A stretch of 64,000 nt of DNA from an uncultured Clostridia bacterium (GTDB lineage: Bacteria > Bacillota > Clostridia > Christensenellales > CALVMC01): positions 30,216 through 94,215 of the forward strand of contig CALVMC010000006.1 of assembly GCA_944342015.1 (NCBI GenBank), written 5' to 3'. The notes beneath the pieces are model-generated. The model ran no database searches. It was not told the origin of the DNA and saw nothing but the letters and a program-made list of their open reading frames with translations. Numbering within the stretch: the stretch's first letter is position 1; the number at the start of each line of letters is the position of its first letter. Shown here piece by piece: positions 36,492 through 46,547 of the stretch. A program made the position numbers and the translations under genes.

Positions 36492-38968
36492 TTTTTTTTA
36501 TCATCTTCGGAATTTTCCGCAGTTTGACCTGGGAAATTATTTTGCGAAGAATTGATATTCTGCTGTAATCTTGCCTGAATGTTATTATTCGGATTTTGAT
36601 TTGTACCGCCGCCCGTAAAGGGAACAGCGTTATCGGAAGATGGCATTTTAGGCTGTTCGTTTTGATAAATATTTTGAATATCACTTTTAAAAGCCGAACT
36701 TTGAAGGGAATTTTCCTTTGCAACGCCGTCGCTTTCAACTATAATTTTTTTCATCATTTCGATATCGTGCTGAAAGCTGTTCTTTTGTTGAGATATGTTT
36801 TCAATGTTCGTATTTGAATTATTCGTCTCGTCAACGGATTGATTTTCGTATCCGCTGTCTGAAACCGAGTTATTTTCAGTAGTTTGATTTTCAACAACCG
36901 GTTCATTCTGATTTAAAAACTGTTCTTCGTTATTTTTATTAATGCTACCTTGACTTAAAGAAATGTCTGAACTTTTTTCTTCAATTTCATTTGTGTCCGC
37001 ATTTTTTAAATCGGAATCGGAAGATTCAGAAGTATTTTCCGAAACATTATTTATAGGGTTTTGCGATACTTCTTCATTTTCGGAAGATAAATTTATATTT
37101 ACCTTTTCTTCCGAAGCGGTTTCGGCGGCAACATCGTTATCTTCCCTGTCGGTATTTTGGGAATTAGAGTTTTCAACATTTTCATTATTTACTTCGCCGT
37201 TTAAATCCGCCGTTTCATCTTTCTCATCGGAATTTACAGCTTCCGAAACAGAACCGTTTTCAACGAATTGAGCGTGATTTTCACCGTCATTCAAACTATT
37301 GCTTTCAGTCTGTAACGACTCTTCGGAAGAACTGCTCACGGATAAGCCGTTTTCATTTTCCCTTTCCGAATTATCTTTGATATTCTGAACTTGAACATTT
37401 TCGCTTTCTACGGTATCGGAAATTTTTTCATCGGAAGAAGAGTCCATGGAAGAAGAGATATTATTGTCTTTTTTAGCAGGTATTTCATTTGAAACAGAAT
37501 TAATAACCTTATTTTCATCTTGCTGAATTTGTGAAGAGTTTAAATTTTCAGCATTCGCATTATTTTCGTATACACTCTGATTTGCGTCAAAGGAAGCGTT
37601 CTGATTTATGGAATCATTCTGGTTTATGGCAGAATTCTGACTTGCAGGCATATTTGAAGAAACAGGATTATTTAAAGCGGATGCGCCGCACTCAGGACAG
37701 AATTTTGCTCCCGGTTTAAGCTCTGCGCCGCAATTGGAACAATTTTTCTTTGACTCTAAAATATCGGTAACGGTTTTTCCGCATTCCGGACAGAACTTAG
37801 CTGTACTGCTTAGTTCTGCGCCGCAACTGCTGCAAATTTTTTTTGCATTAACTTCACTACCGCAGTTAGGACAGAATCTTAAAGAAACTTTTACCATAGT
37901 ATGACACTTCGGACATTCCTTTCTTTCTTCTAATTTATTTGTCTGCTGAACACCTTTAGCTCTAAGAAAAGCGTCGTTTATAGCAAGTCCGCCACCGCTG
38001 GCTCCGCCCATCGGGGAACGAGTAAGATAAGAATTCTGATAATTATTGAAAGTCTGCTGATTTGACGGTCTCTGTTGCGCCTGAACCGATTCCGCTCTTG
38101 CAGGCTGAGACTGTTCCGATTTCGGGAATTGAACCTGTTGATTGGGATATTGAACTTGCTGATTTGAATGCGGAATTTGCTGATTCGGGTACTGTATCTG
38201 CTGATTCGGATATTGAATCTGCTGATTTGTGTTTTGAATAGAGTCTGTCTTTGTGGTTTTGACTTCGACAGGAGTTTCCTCGTAAGCTGCCAAGGTAGGC
38301 TTTTCGTCGTCTATTGTAATATTATCGAAAACAAAAGCCCTTACTTCTAAGCCCAATTCTGAAAAATCGTTTTGCAAAACAGATAAAGCGGACTCGGAAA
38401 GGGCGCTCGAATCGGAAATTGCAGCCTTTACCGAAATTTTACTTTCCGAAAAAATAGCGGGAATATTTTTTGTAATTATATCGTTTAAAGAAGCTTCCAA
38501 ATCGGAAGTTTTAAGAAGGGGTTTTGCTCCGAAAGCTTTGGCAATAAGATTGCCGGGGTTAATAACATTATAAGAAAAAGTACCGAAACATTTTATTTTA
38601 ACCACGCCGTTTTCATTATCGTTAACGGTTACGGCAGAATGAGTTACCCATTTTTGTTTTGAAAAACTATCGGTATTGAAAAAATAAACATCGCCTTCAT
38701 AGGGGGTATCGAAAGGATGTCTCCACCCTAACATTTCCGAAGTCACAGCGACTTTATCGGAATCGGAAAGTTTATGAGTACCCGGCCAAAAAACATCGGT
38801 GATCTGACCTTCCAAATAAAATAAAGCGAGTTGATTATCCTCAACGAAAACTTTTGAATTTTTAGAGATTTCCTTGTCGCCGTTAGAGATAAATCTCAAA
38901 CCGATACTGTCTGACGACTTGTCTTCCCATTCAACATGTTTACAAAACTGGTTTTTCGAAAACCCCAT
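36488..38968 (-). CDS. SPFH-domain protein with zinc ribbons and long acidic tail (YdjI-like)
   Basis: An 826-residue, four-part protein. Residues 1 to about 225 resemble the SPFH domain of B. subtilis YdjI and relatives (HVEWEDKSSDSIGLRF, QLALFYLEGQITDVFWPGTH, GDVYFFNTDSFSKQKW, FGTFSYNVINPG). Residues about 240-280 are Gln/Asn/Pro heptads of the YPNQQIQ type. Residues about 345-430 hold six CxxC pairs making three zinc ribbons (CPKCHTM with CPNCGSE, CSSCGAE with CPECGKT, CSNCGAE with CPECGAS). The remaining 400 residues are acidic and low-complexity. YdjI-type proteins are linked to membrane-stress systems; the role here is unknown. The promoter is good, the ribosome binding site is AAGGAG, and the gene is coupled to the acidic protein downstream. 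Confidence 0.8.
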   Translation of the reverse strand: MGFSKNQFCKHVEWEDKSSDSIGLRFISNGDKEISKNSKVFVEDNQLALFYLEGQITDVFWPGTHKLSDSDKVAVTSEMLGWRHPFDTPYEGDVYFFNTDSFSKQKWVTHSAVTVNDNENGVVKIKCFGTFSYNVINPGNLIAKAFGAKPLLKTSDLEASLNDIITKNIPAIFSESKISVKAAISDSSALSESALSVLQNDFSELGLEVRAFVFDNITIDDEKPTLAAYEETPVEVKTTKTDSIQNTNQQIQYPNQQIQYPNQQIPHSNQQVQYPNQQVQFPKSEQSQPARAESVQAQQRPSNQQTFNNYQNSYLTRSPMGGASGGGLAINDAFLRAKGVQQTNKLEERKECPKCHTMVKVSLRFCPNCGSEVNAKKICSSCGAELSSTAKFCPECGKTVTDILESKKNCSNCGAELKPGAKFCPECGASALNNPVSSNMPASQNSAINQNDSINQNASFDANQSVYENNANAENLNSSQIQQDENKVINSVSNEIPAKKDNNISSSMDSSSDEKISDTVESENVQVQNIKDNSERENENGLSVSSSSEESLQTESNSLNDGENHAQFVENGSVSEAVNSDEKDETADLNGEVNNENVENSNSQNTDREDNDVAAETASEEKVNINLSSENEEVSQNPINNVSENTSESSDSDLKNADTNEIEEKSSDISLSQGSINKNNEEQFLNQNEPVVENQTTENNSVSDSGYENQSVDETNNSNTNIENISQQKNSFQHDIEMMKKIIVESDGVAKENSLQSSAFKSDIQNIYQNEQPKMPSSDNAVPFTGGGTNQNPNNNIQARLQQNINSSQNNFPGQTAENSEDDKKK
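38135..38239 (-). repeat. Five tandem 21-bp units encoding YPNQQIQ-type heptads
   Basis: Five consecutive 21-bp units, each containing a CTGATT or close variant (GTTGATT) at the same phase, keep the reading frame. They encode Gln/Asn/Pro/Tyr heptapeptides between the SPFH domain and the zinc ribbons. A frame-preserving tandem array like this can change in length by slippage. Confidence 0.8.
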
Positions 38969-39038
38969 AGCGTACTCCTTAAATCGAAATATAAAATAGG
39001 AATAAGTGCAAAATAAAATTCCTAATATTAATGATATT

Positions 39039-39067
39039 ATTTTAACATAAAATATATATCATTTCAA
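39039..39067 (-). promoter_or_regulatory. Sigma-A promoter of the SPFH/acidic protein operon
   Basis: On the minus strand, TTGAAA (39067-39062), a 17-bp spacer and TAAAAT (39044-39039), about 70 nt before the ATG at 38968. Confidence 0.75.
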
Positions 39068-39122
39068 TAGATATCGGCAAAAAAATATTATTAATTTGAA
39101 TATATAAATAAAAATTTACAAT

Positions 39123-39153
39123 AAAAAAACTCCGAAAAGTTCGGAGTTTTTTT
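39123..39153 (-). terminator. Terminator after the proximal B-type surface gene
   Basis: ACTCCGAA (39129-39136) and TTCGGAGT (39140-39147) form a perfect stem with a 3-nt loop, flanked by A- and T-runs on both sides. It lies 15 nt after the stop at 39169. Confidence 0.9.
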
Positions 39154-39168
39154 ATTTAACAGCGATAA

Positions 39169-42100
39169 TTATTTATTATCTTTTCTTGCTTTGAGCTGGC
39201 GCTCGATTTCTTCTTTTGAAACGCTTCTGTCTGCCTGTTTATAAGTACCTTGTCTAAGCTCGCTTACCATATTGGAGGCTTCGAATCTCGATTTTGAAGC
39301 TTTTCGTTGAGCGACAATTTCCATAGCTTTCTTTCTTCTCTTGATATTTATTATTACAAATATCAAAATTAAAATTGTAAGAACTATCGGAATGATTATA
39401 ATGCTTAACAACATTATTAAATAAATTGTTCCTATCTGCGAAGTTACGACTATATTGAAATCATTATTTTCCAATGTTTCAAGAAATTCGGCAGTCATTG
39501 TGACAGTAAGGATTCCGTTAGCATAGTTTACATTTTCATAAGTAGTTGACAATTCTTTTGCGTCCATTCCGTTGAAACTGAAACTTTTGATTTCCTGTCC
39601 GAAAGCACCGTTGAAAGTAAATGACAAAGTGTCACCTGCTTTCCAGCTGTCGGTGTTTCCGCTTGAATTGGAAACAACCAGTTCGCCCGAAGCACTAGTT
39701 AAATCTTCAATAACTGAAATTGCTATAGGTCTTGCTTCGAAATACAGCATAACCGTTCTTGATTCTGTAAGATAGAATTCCGCTATATTAGAATCTTCCT
39801 GATTGATTTCATCTTGGGATATTCCGATAAACTGTCTGAAATCGTAATATTCTCCGGGAAGAGCAGTAACTTTAATCAAAGTAAGATAAGGCATACTTTC
39901 GATATCTTCGATATTCACGGGGTCGTCGTATTCGCCTAAAATATCGTTATAAATTCTGATTTCGAATTCGCCCAAATCGTCTCCGATATCGGCAAGGACG
40001 ACATCGATATCGAACATTGTATACAATCTGCTAGCTATTACCAGTTCGCCGTTGTCGTCGATATAATTATCTAATATATAAAGGGTTATTTCGGCATTGT
40101 TAATAGAACCGTCAGTCGAATAGTCGCTTGCGTTAAAGGGAATAAATTCGCCCATATAATAAATTCCCCATGCATTGAATCCGTAACCTGCAATTTCGCT
40201 GATTTGACCTGTTATATAATCGCCTCTTGCAGTAACATAGTCAAGTCCGGATTCGAGACCTACGGTAGCACTGTCCATAGCGCCGTCTATTTCGGTGTGA
40301 TTTTCATCGACTATAGAATATCTTATACTGTACTTGATATAATCCATTTCTATATTGACGGTTTTGTTTGAGTCTAACTGCAAGGTTAATTTCTCGTTAA
40401 TAAGCTCGGTATTTTCGCCGTTCAATGTCAAGGCAGTTATTTCGAAATGATTATTAACCCACGGAATTATCTCTATAATATATCCGACGTCGAAGGACTG
40501 ATCGAACTCACTGATAAGCCTTGATACAGTTTCGGTTGACTGCATTACATAATTTTCATCATAAATATTTATTATTACCGAACCGTAATCATTGTCCCAA
40601 TCTGCAATATTGCCGATAGTTAAAATTAAAGTTGCGTCTGACTCGAATATTATCTCAAATACAATCTTGCCGTCGGTTACATATTTATCGAGATAATCGG
40701 CGGTACAAACAATAGTTCCTAAAACAGTCGAGCCTTGCGTATCTATATCTTCGGTTTTAACATTGCCGTTTTCGGTATAACGGTATCTGTATGTAACGAA
40801 CTTATAGACGCTGTCAGGATTTATGGAAATATTCTGCGCACTGATTACGTTTCCTACCGTAACAACCGCACTTTCCGTCGCCAATGTTATATCGCCCGGC
40901 TCCGGCGTCAATATCTCGCCCGAAGTATTATATAATTTGTATTCTACCGTATATTCTATTGCCTGAACATAGATAGTAAAATTATATTTTTCGTTTGCAT
41001 TGGTATTGGTTATAGTAAGAACCATTTTTGTTTTATCGTAATTATAATTTGCGGTATTTCCTTCTATCGGAGAACCGGTTGATTCATCTACGGGTCCTTT
41101 TGCTAGCTCGTAATGCTTTGTTAATATAATAGTGTATGTTTCCTGTTTTCCCGCTTCGATACTTATCGTATTTCCGAAATCTACCGATACTCCGCTTGAA
41201 TTAATTACGGTAACATAGGACGGGAAGGTATCAGCCGATAAATTGAAAGTTACCTCATATACTTCGATAAACATAGCTTTAAAGGTAAGAGACATATTAC
41301 CGCCGGAAGATTTTGCATAGTTGTGTATGAGCTGTTGGTTGATAAAAGCTTCGAAATTCAATTTATATACCGCACTTGTCGTCCCCTGAGAACCCTCAAT
41401 AAGAACCATACTGCTCTCGCCAACGGAATCGTATTCGCCGTCTATATTCTGTAACGCAAAATATACAAACGACGAGGTCTGGCCTTCATTGTTATTCGTT
41501 ATACTGATTCCGCTTAAATTATCTATGGTAAATTTATTATTTGTAGCGCCTGCAACATTAACCGCACTGCCATTAGGAATAATTATAGTATATTCTATCG
41601 CAGAATAGGAAACATAGATATCGGCTCCGTTTCTCAATGTCATTACAGTATTCGGCGATGAAACGGGCATTTCCGTATATTTATCGCTTGCTAAATAGGA
41701 ACCGTCTTCCTGTCTTGCTTTATATAATTCGCTTACATTATAGCCGACTCTTTTTATTTCATTGATATAACTATAACCGCTGTCGTCCTGTTTGCCGTTT
41801 TTAATGTTGTTGTAAGATAAAGTATCGGAAAAATAACTTATAATACTAACTACGGTTTCGGTATTCCTTTCATCGGCATTTCTTATAATCGAGTTATCGA
41901 ATATATCGAGATCGTCGCCGATGTTATTGTAGTATATATTAATCTCTTTCATCGTTGCCACGATAAGGAAAGGCTTACCGTCGTTTACGGCAGCGTCGAT
42001 TCCCCACGGCGTGGAAGAAGTGTTTGCATTGCCGCTTCTTACATCTTCGGTAACTCCCCATCCGTTAAAATTATCGATATCTTGTAAATCGCTGTAATTT

Positions 42101-45100
42101 ACGAATAAATTATCCGTTCCCGTACCAAAATCGTAATCGCAGATATTTGTTGAAGACGGGTTGAAGTTAGATGCCGAAGTCGAGGAAAATGCAGAAGAAC
42201 CACCTATTTCGTCAAAAGCTACGGTTTGCGAAAGTTTTGTTATATAGGTATCGTGAATACTGAGTGTTTTTTTATAACTTGTAGCGTTACTGTTATTTAC
42301 TATTGCGCCGAAATAATTTGCGTGTTTTGCCGATACATTCCCTTTATAATAATTATTTTTTGCGCTTGAATCTTCACTTCCTTGAAAATAGTCGAAATCT
42401 TGGGGATTTCCGCTGAAATAATAATTTTTAATTGTTACGCTTAAATCTCGGTAAGCATTGTCAAATTCTAAATATTCTACAAACAATGAAACATCTCCTG
42501 TCCCGTTTGCCGCAATCAATTTGCTGGTTACATAAATATCTTCGAAAAGAACGGTGCCTGAAACATCATAAAGACTCTGAGCAAGAGCTGAAACAGCCCT
42601 TCCTGCTGTCGTAATTTCGATTCCAAAGTAAAGACAAGCAACTCTTTGAACGGTTAGCTCTCTCAGTCTATTGGTAATACCTAAAATTCCGCCTGCAATG
42701 GTCTGACCGGTAATTGATTCGCCCACAAAATAACAGTCGGTCATTTTAAATCTGCTGTCAATGTTCGAGGTGGAAGAAACGCCACCCACTGCACCGCCTA
42801 CATCTCTTGACGCAATAATTTTATCAACATCCACATAACAGTTATTGATATTTACAGTACCTGCCTTTGCGTAATAAATATACCCGACCAAACCTCCGAT
42901 TTGTAAAGAGTTTATGTCGCCTACTTTCTCGCAATCCACATAACAATTGCTGAGCGTTAAGGAATTGAATCTTTCGGCATGACCAATAAGTCCGCCCATC
43001 GATCTAGCCTGAATACCCGTCCCGACACTTTCAACAGAAACATTACCCGTACTGTATGAGTCAGTAATTTCGACGGTTTCAGCGTTTCTTATATAACCTA
43101 TGAGTCCGCCCGTTGTAAGCGCGCCCGCTATGTTACCTGCGTTAAAGGAATTTTTAATAGTTACCGAATAAGCTGTTCTATCGTTAAAACCTATTCCTGA
43201 GAAGAAGCCTGCCGCACTTTGACTCATACGAGTTGAAATATTACCGTAATTTGCACAGTTTTCTACATATACTCCAAGAGGCGCACCGCCTGTAAAACCG
43301 CCTGCCCACGAAGCCTGGGTTTTGATATCGCCGTAATTGATGCAGTTAACCATGCTTAAACTTGTAATGGAATTACCTTGTCCGATAAATCCTGCGACAT
43401 CGTTTGACGTACAGGAAACGGAAGCTTTATTGACACAGTCCGTAAAGCTTGCGGTCGTCCCTGTCATATATCCTATAAAGCCTCCGGCAAAGGCTTCCGC
43501 AAAAACCGTTGAAAGAACTGTAACTACTTCTGCATCATCGCTTCCCGGTCTGTAAATGTTTATTGTGGGATATTGTTTATCTTTTATTTTTTCATTTTCG
43601 TAACTGATAACTCCGGTCATCGATACCGTACCGCTCACATTACCTGCAATGCCGCCGACCTTTCTGAAATTGGCGTAAACGAAACCGCTGTTGTAAGAGC
43701 CTTCCGACCCTTCGACAAATTCAAGGTTTCCGCCTGCATTTCCGACAATTCCGCCTATGCTTCCCGAAGCACTGCTTACGGTACTGTCAGTGGTTTTGAG
43801 CTGACTGTAAACATTACCTTCGTTATAAATATAAGCTTTTATACTAAGAGAAGCCATGGAGCCAAACAAACCGCCTATATAATTTGTCCCCGCTTTACAA
43901 ATGATATCTCCTGTATTGTACATTTCGCCGGAAATTACAAAGTTTGCTTTGCTGGTTCCGCCGATAATTCCTCCGACATAACTTGTGCCGGTTACGATAT
44001 CGGCTTCGTTTGCCCAGTTGGCGCTGAGCTCTATTGTGTTGCTGCCCGTGCCTTCTATAAATCCTATTATACCACCTGCGGTTGTAGCCGATTCGCTTGT
44101 CTCGATTGTTTCGGTATTTTTATAAGCATTGTCTTCTACAAGGTCGAGAGTTCCCCTTATACAACCTGCAATAGAACCTATATCGGCACTACCTGAATGA
44201 AAAGAGGTTATTGTTCCGAAATTTCCGTAAGTTTTGGTATCTATATCGGGGTTCCCTATGGTAAGTTTAACATGACCTTTTATGTGACCGTAAAGTCCGC
44301 CTGCATATCCGCAACCCGAGATATCCATATAATTCGTGTTATTTTTTAAAGTTATAAAGAAATTATCGTATAAAGTACCCGTTCCGTCTTCCGCAAGACC
44401 GTTACCGCCGACTATGCCGCCTATATAACGATAAGCCGATTTTATAACATTGTCAGTCCCTGAGGTTCCGTTAATACAGTTTTGTACAGTAACCCCTCCC
44501 GTTACATTAAAATTATTGTAATAACCTAAAATACCTGCCACATATGCAGCTGCTGTAGAGTAAGAACTTTCTTTAAAAGCCTCTTCGTAAGAGTAGGTGC
44601 CGCCGCCCGGTTTTTTCGTTCCTACCTTGTTCATAGTAGAAGCGTTATAAACCGAGCCGAAATTAGAACAGTTTTCTATAACTAAATTATTAATAGTAGA
44701 ATGAACCGCAGCAAAAATTCCTGCCGCCCTTCCTGATAAACATGCAATTGTTCCATAGTTTTTACACCCACTAAATACTTGATTTTCTATAGTAGCATAA
44801 GATATGCCGGCTATTCCGCCTGCGTTTGATTTAGCTGAAATATTTCCGTAATTTACACTATTTTTAATTTCAGAGTCTCCGTAAAGTACTCCTACTATTC
44901 CGCCCAGATTTGAAATGTCGAACATTTTTATATCCGCATGATTAACACAGGAGTCTATAACGCTACCGCTTTGAATTATACCCATTAATCCTCCTACATC
45001 GTATTGCGGACCTGACATGATTTCCATAAAATTATGGCAATTACTAATTTCAATTTGGCTATACACATATCCAAAAAGTCCACCAACGCCGCTTCCGGAA

Positions 45101-46530
45101 GCTTGAATGCTTGCATTAGGATCGCAATAATTTTCTACTGAATTATTGTTTGAGGCCCCGCCGTTATAACCGTTTACGGCATCAGACATAATTACATATC
45201 CTCTTACCGTTCCTATTATTCCGCCTACCGAGGCGGTTCCTTGAATATTTCCTAAATTTTTAGTGTTTCCGCTTATTTGTAAACTTGTAGAACTTCCCGA
45301 AAAAATTCCAATTATACCGCCTACAGCGCCCGAATTCGATTCGATATCTGCATTATTGATATTAGTCCCGCTAAATTCGCAATTCCCTTGTAGAGATCCT
45401 ACTAAACCTCCGGTATAACCGCTACCGGATAAAATATTTCCATAAACTGTATTGTCGACAAAAGAACCGTCAAAATTAGTATCTGTTAAGCCTACAATAC
45501 CTGCTACATTTCTTAGACTTGTTGCAATTAATCCTCCTTCGAAACCAGAATTATCTATAAGTCCGCCATTTGTTGCATACCCTAAAATTCCGCCATATCC
45601 TCTACTTGCAGATGAAGTACCTCCGTTTATGTTGAAAGTAAGCCCCCTTACATTAACGCTTGCTACCGAATACCCGTATTTCTTTGCTGCTAACGCTCCT
45701 AAAAAGTTGAGATTGCTTCCTGTTCCGTTATAATATACATTATAAAAATTCAATGCTAAAACGCTCCCTTCCAATTCGTTGAACAAACCGTTATTAGAAG
45801 CAAACCCCAAATATAAATTACTTATAGTCTTAAATGTATTACCTGTCGCATTTATCGAAGATACATTATCAAATATATTATTATCTTTTAAGTATTCGTT
45901 AACTGCTCTGAGCGGATCGGTTGTATTAGAATATTTTTTTCCGCCGCTTTGCACACCTGTAGATGTAGCAAAATTTGTATATTCGCTTATTGCAGTATAG
46001 TCATAACCTGATATATTGAAATTAACTTTTGACTGATTGGATACAACATATAATTTTGAAGCAAGATTAATATCTTTTCTTATTACAAAATAAGTATCTA
46101 GAGTATTGTAACTTGCGTATGTATAATCGGAACCGCTTTTTTTAGAAGCGTTGTTAATTGCTTTTACAAGCTGATCTGCCGTATCTATATAGTAAGGCTG
46201 AGCAAAAGTTCCCGCCCTTCCCGAGTTTATATTTTCATTTGAAGGACTGTATGATGTATTTATTGAACCCTGCCAATTACCGGCATTTTTAGCTGCAGTG
46301 TAAGCATTGGAAATTGCAGAACTTACGGTTCCGTTATACTCGGTAATGCTTCCACCGTAAATCGTTCCGGTATTTTCTGTATCTATTTCCGAATAAGAAT
46401 TATTTGTTATAAAATAATTATCTTTATTTGCAAACAGTACACCTGTAAAAAGTGCAATTAAAATTGAAAGCACCAATAATATTACTGATAATTTAAATAT
46501 TTTTCTATGTGCAAAATAATTTCCTTTCAT
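39169..46530 (-). CDS. Giant B-type membrane-anchored GLUG-like beta-helix surface protein (copy 1)
   Basis: A 2,453-residue protein. A hydrophobic segment at about residues 11-33 should export it. A module opening GTFAQPYYIDTADQLV then leads into a long array of beta-helix coils. These have recurrent GGIVG/GGLVG-type turns and NCxNxGxI-type strands, as in GLUG-motif proteins, up to about residue 1450. The second part (to about 2365) is a series of beta-sandwich bacterial-repeat domains. One membrane helix (YLIMLLSIIIIPIVLTILIL, from about 2369) is followed by a 57-residue basic cytoplasmic tail starting KRRKKAMEIVAQRKAS. There is no LPXTG sorting signal. It starts 17 nt after the A-type gene with AGGAGG upstream and ends at a strong terminator. 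It is a paralogue of the gene ending at 52295. The ligand or function is unknown; adhesion or self-assembly is a guess. Confidence 0.85.
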   Translation of the reverse strand: MKGNYFAHRKIFKLSVILLVLSILIALFTGVLFANKDNYFITNNSYSEIDTENTGTIYGGSITEYNGTVSSAISNAYTAAKNAGNWQGSINTSYSPSNENINSGRAGTFAQPYYIDTADQLVKAINNASKKSGSDYTYASYNTLDTYFVIRKDINLASKLYVVSNQSKVNFNISGYDYTAISEYTNFATSTGVQSGGKKYSNTTDPLRAVNEYLKDNNIFDNVSSINATGNTFKTISNLYLGFASNNGLFNELEGSVLALNFYNVYYNGTGSNLNFLGALAAKKYGYSVASVNVRGLTFNINGGTSSASRGYGGILGYATNGGLIDNSGFEGGLIATSLRNVAGIVGLTDTNFDGSFVDNTVYGNILSGSGYTGGLVGSLQGNCEFSGTNINNADIESNSGAVGGIIGIFSGSSTSLQISGNTKNLGNIQGTASVGGIIGTVRGYVIMSDAVNGYNGGASNNNSVENYCDPNASIQASGSGVGGLFGYVYSQIEISNCHNFMEIMSGPQYDVGGLMGIIQSGSVIDSCVNHADIKMFDISNLGGIVGVLYGDSEIKNSVNYGNISAKSNAGGIAGISYATIENQVFSGCKNYGTIACLSGRAAGIFAAVHSTINNLVIENCSNFGSVYNASTMNKVGTKKPGGGTYSYEEAFKESSYSTAAAYVAGILGYYNNFNVTGGVTVQNCINGTSGTDNVIKSAYRYIGGIVGGNGLAEDGTGTLYDNFFITLKNNTNYMDISGCGYAGGLYGHIKGHVKLTIGNPDIDTKTYGNFGTITSFHSGSADIGSIAGCIRGTLDLVEDNAYKNTETIETSESATTAGGIIGFIEGTGSNTIELSANWANEADIVTGTSYVGGIIGGTSKANFVISGEMYNTGDIICKAGTNYIGGLFGSMASLSIKAYIYNEGNVYSQLKTTDSTVSSASGSIGGIVGNAGGNLEFVEGSEGSYNSGFVYANFRKVGGIAGNVSGTVSMTGVISYENEKIKDKQYPTINIYRPGSDDAEVVTVLSTVFAEAFAGGFIGYMTGTTASFTDCVNKASVSCTSNDVAGFIGQGNSITSLSMVNCINYGDIKTQASWAGGFTGGAPLGVYVENCANYGNISTRMSQSAAGFFSGIGFNDRTAYSVTIKNSFNAGNIAGALTTGGLIGYIRNAETVEITDSYSTGNVSVESVGTGIQARSMGGLIGHAERFNSLTLSNCYVDCEKVGDINSLQIGGLVGYIYYAKAGTVNINNCYVDVDKIIASRDVGGAVGGVSSTSNIDSRFKMTDCYFVGESITGQTIAGGILGITNRLRELTVQRVACLYFGIEITTAGRAVSALAQSLYDVSGTVLFEDIYVTSKLIAANGTGDVSLFVEYLEFDNAYRDLSVTIKNYYFSGNPQDFDYFQGSEDSSAKNNYYKGNVSAKHANYFGAIVNNSNATSYKKTLSIHDTYITKLSQTVAFDEIGGSSAFSSTSASNFNPSSTNICDYDFGTGTDNLFVNYSDLQDIDNFNGWGVTEDVRSGNANTSSTPWGIDAAVNDGKPFLIVATMKEINIYYNNIGDDLDIFDNSIIRNADERNTETVVSIISYFSDTLSYNNIKNGKQDDSGYSYINEIKRVGYNVSELYKARQEDGSYLASDKYTEMPVSSPNTVMTLRNGADIYVSYSAIEYTIIIPNGSAVNVAGATNNKFTIDNLSGISITNNNEGQTSSFVYFALQNIDGEYDSVGESSMVLIEGSQGTTSAVYKLNFEAFINQQLIHNYAKSSGGNMSLTFKAMFIEVYEVTFNLSADTFPSYVTVINSSGVSVDFGNTISIEAGKQETYTIILTKHYELAKGPVDESTGSPIEGNTANYNYDKTKMVLTITNTNANEKYNFTIYVQAIEYTVEYKLYNTSGEILTPEPGDITLATESAVVTVGNVISAQNISINPDSVYKFVTYRYRYTENGNVKTEDIDTQGSTVLGTIVCTADYLDKYVTDGKIVFEIIFESDATLILTIGNIADWDNDYGSVIINIYDENYVMQSTETVSRLISEFDQSFDVGYIIEIIPWVNNHFEITALTLNGENTELINEKLTLQLDSNKTVNIEMDYIKYSIRYSIVDENHTEIDGAMDSATVGLESGLDYVTARGDYITGQISEIAGYGFNAWGIYYMGEFIPFNASDYSTDGSINNAEITLYILDNYIDDNGELVIASRLYTMFDIDVVLADIGDDLGEFEIRIYNDILGEYDDPVNIEDIESMPYLTLIKVTALPGEYYDFRQFIGISQDEINQEDSNIAEFYLTESRTVMLYFEARPIAISVIEDLTSASGELVVSNSSGNTDSWKAGDTLSFTFNGAFGQEIKSFSFNGMDAKELSTTYENVNYANGILTVTMTAEFLETLENNDFNIVVTSQIGTIYLIMLLSIIIIPIVLTILILIFVIINIKRRKKAMEIVAQRKASKSRFEASNMVSELRQGTYKQADRSVSKEEIERQLKARKDNK

Positions 46531-46547
46531 AATTATCCTGCCTCCTG

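Noticed and set aside
33752..36568. Many plus-strand open frames opposite the acidic proteins and the ribosomal genes
   Set aside because: They are antisense shadows created by biased codon use (Asp, Glu, Ser and Lys codons give Leu, Phe, Ser and Arg runs on the other strand) and have no start signals.
36484..36738. An 84-residue open frame across the SPFH/acidic junction
   Set aside because: It is a shadow frame of the SPFH gene's 3' end; composition and lack of a ribosome binding site do not support it.
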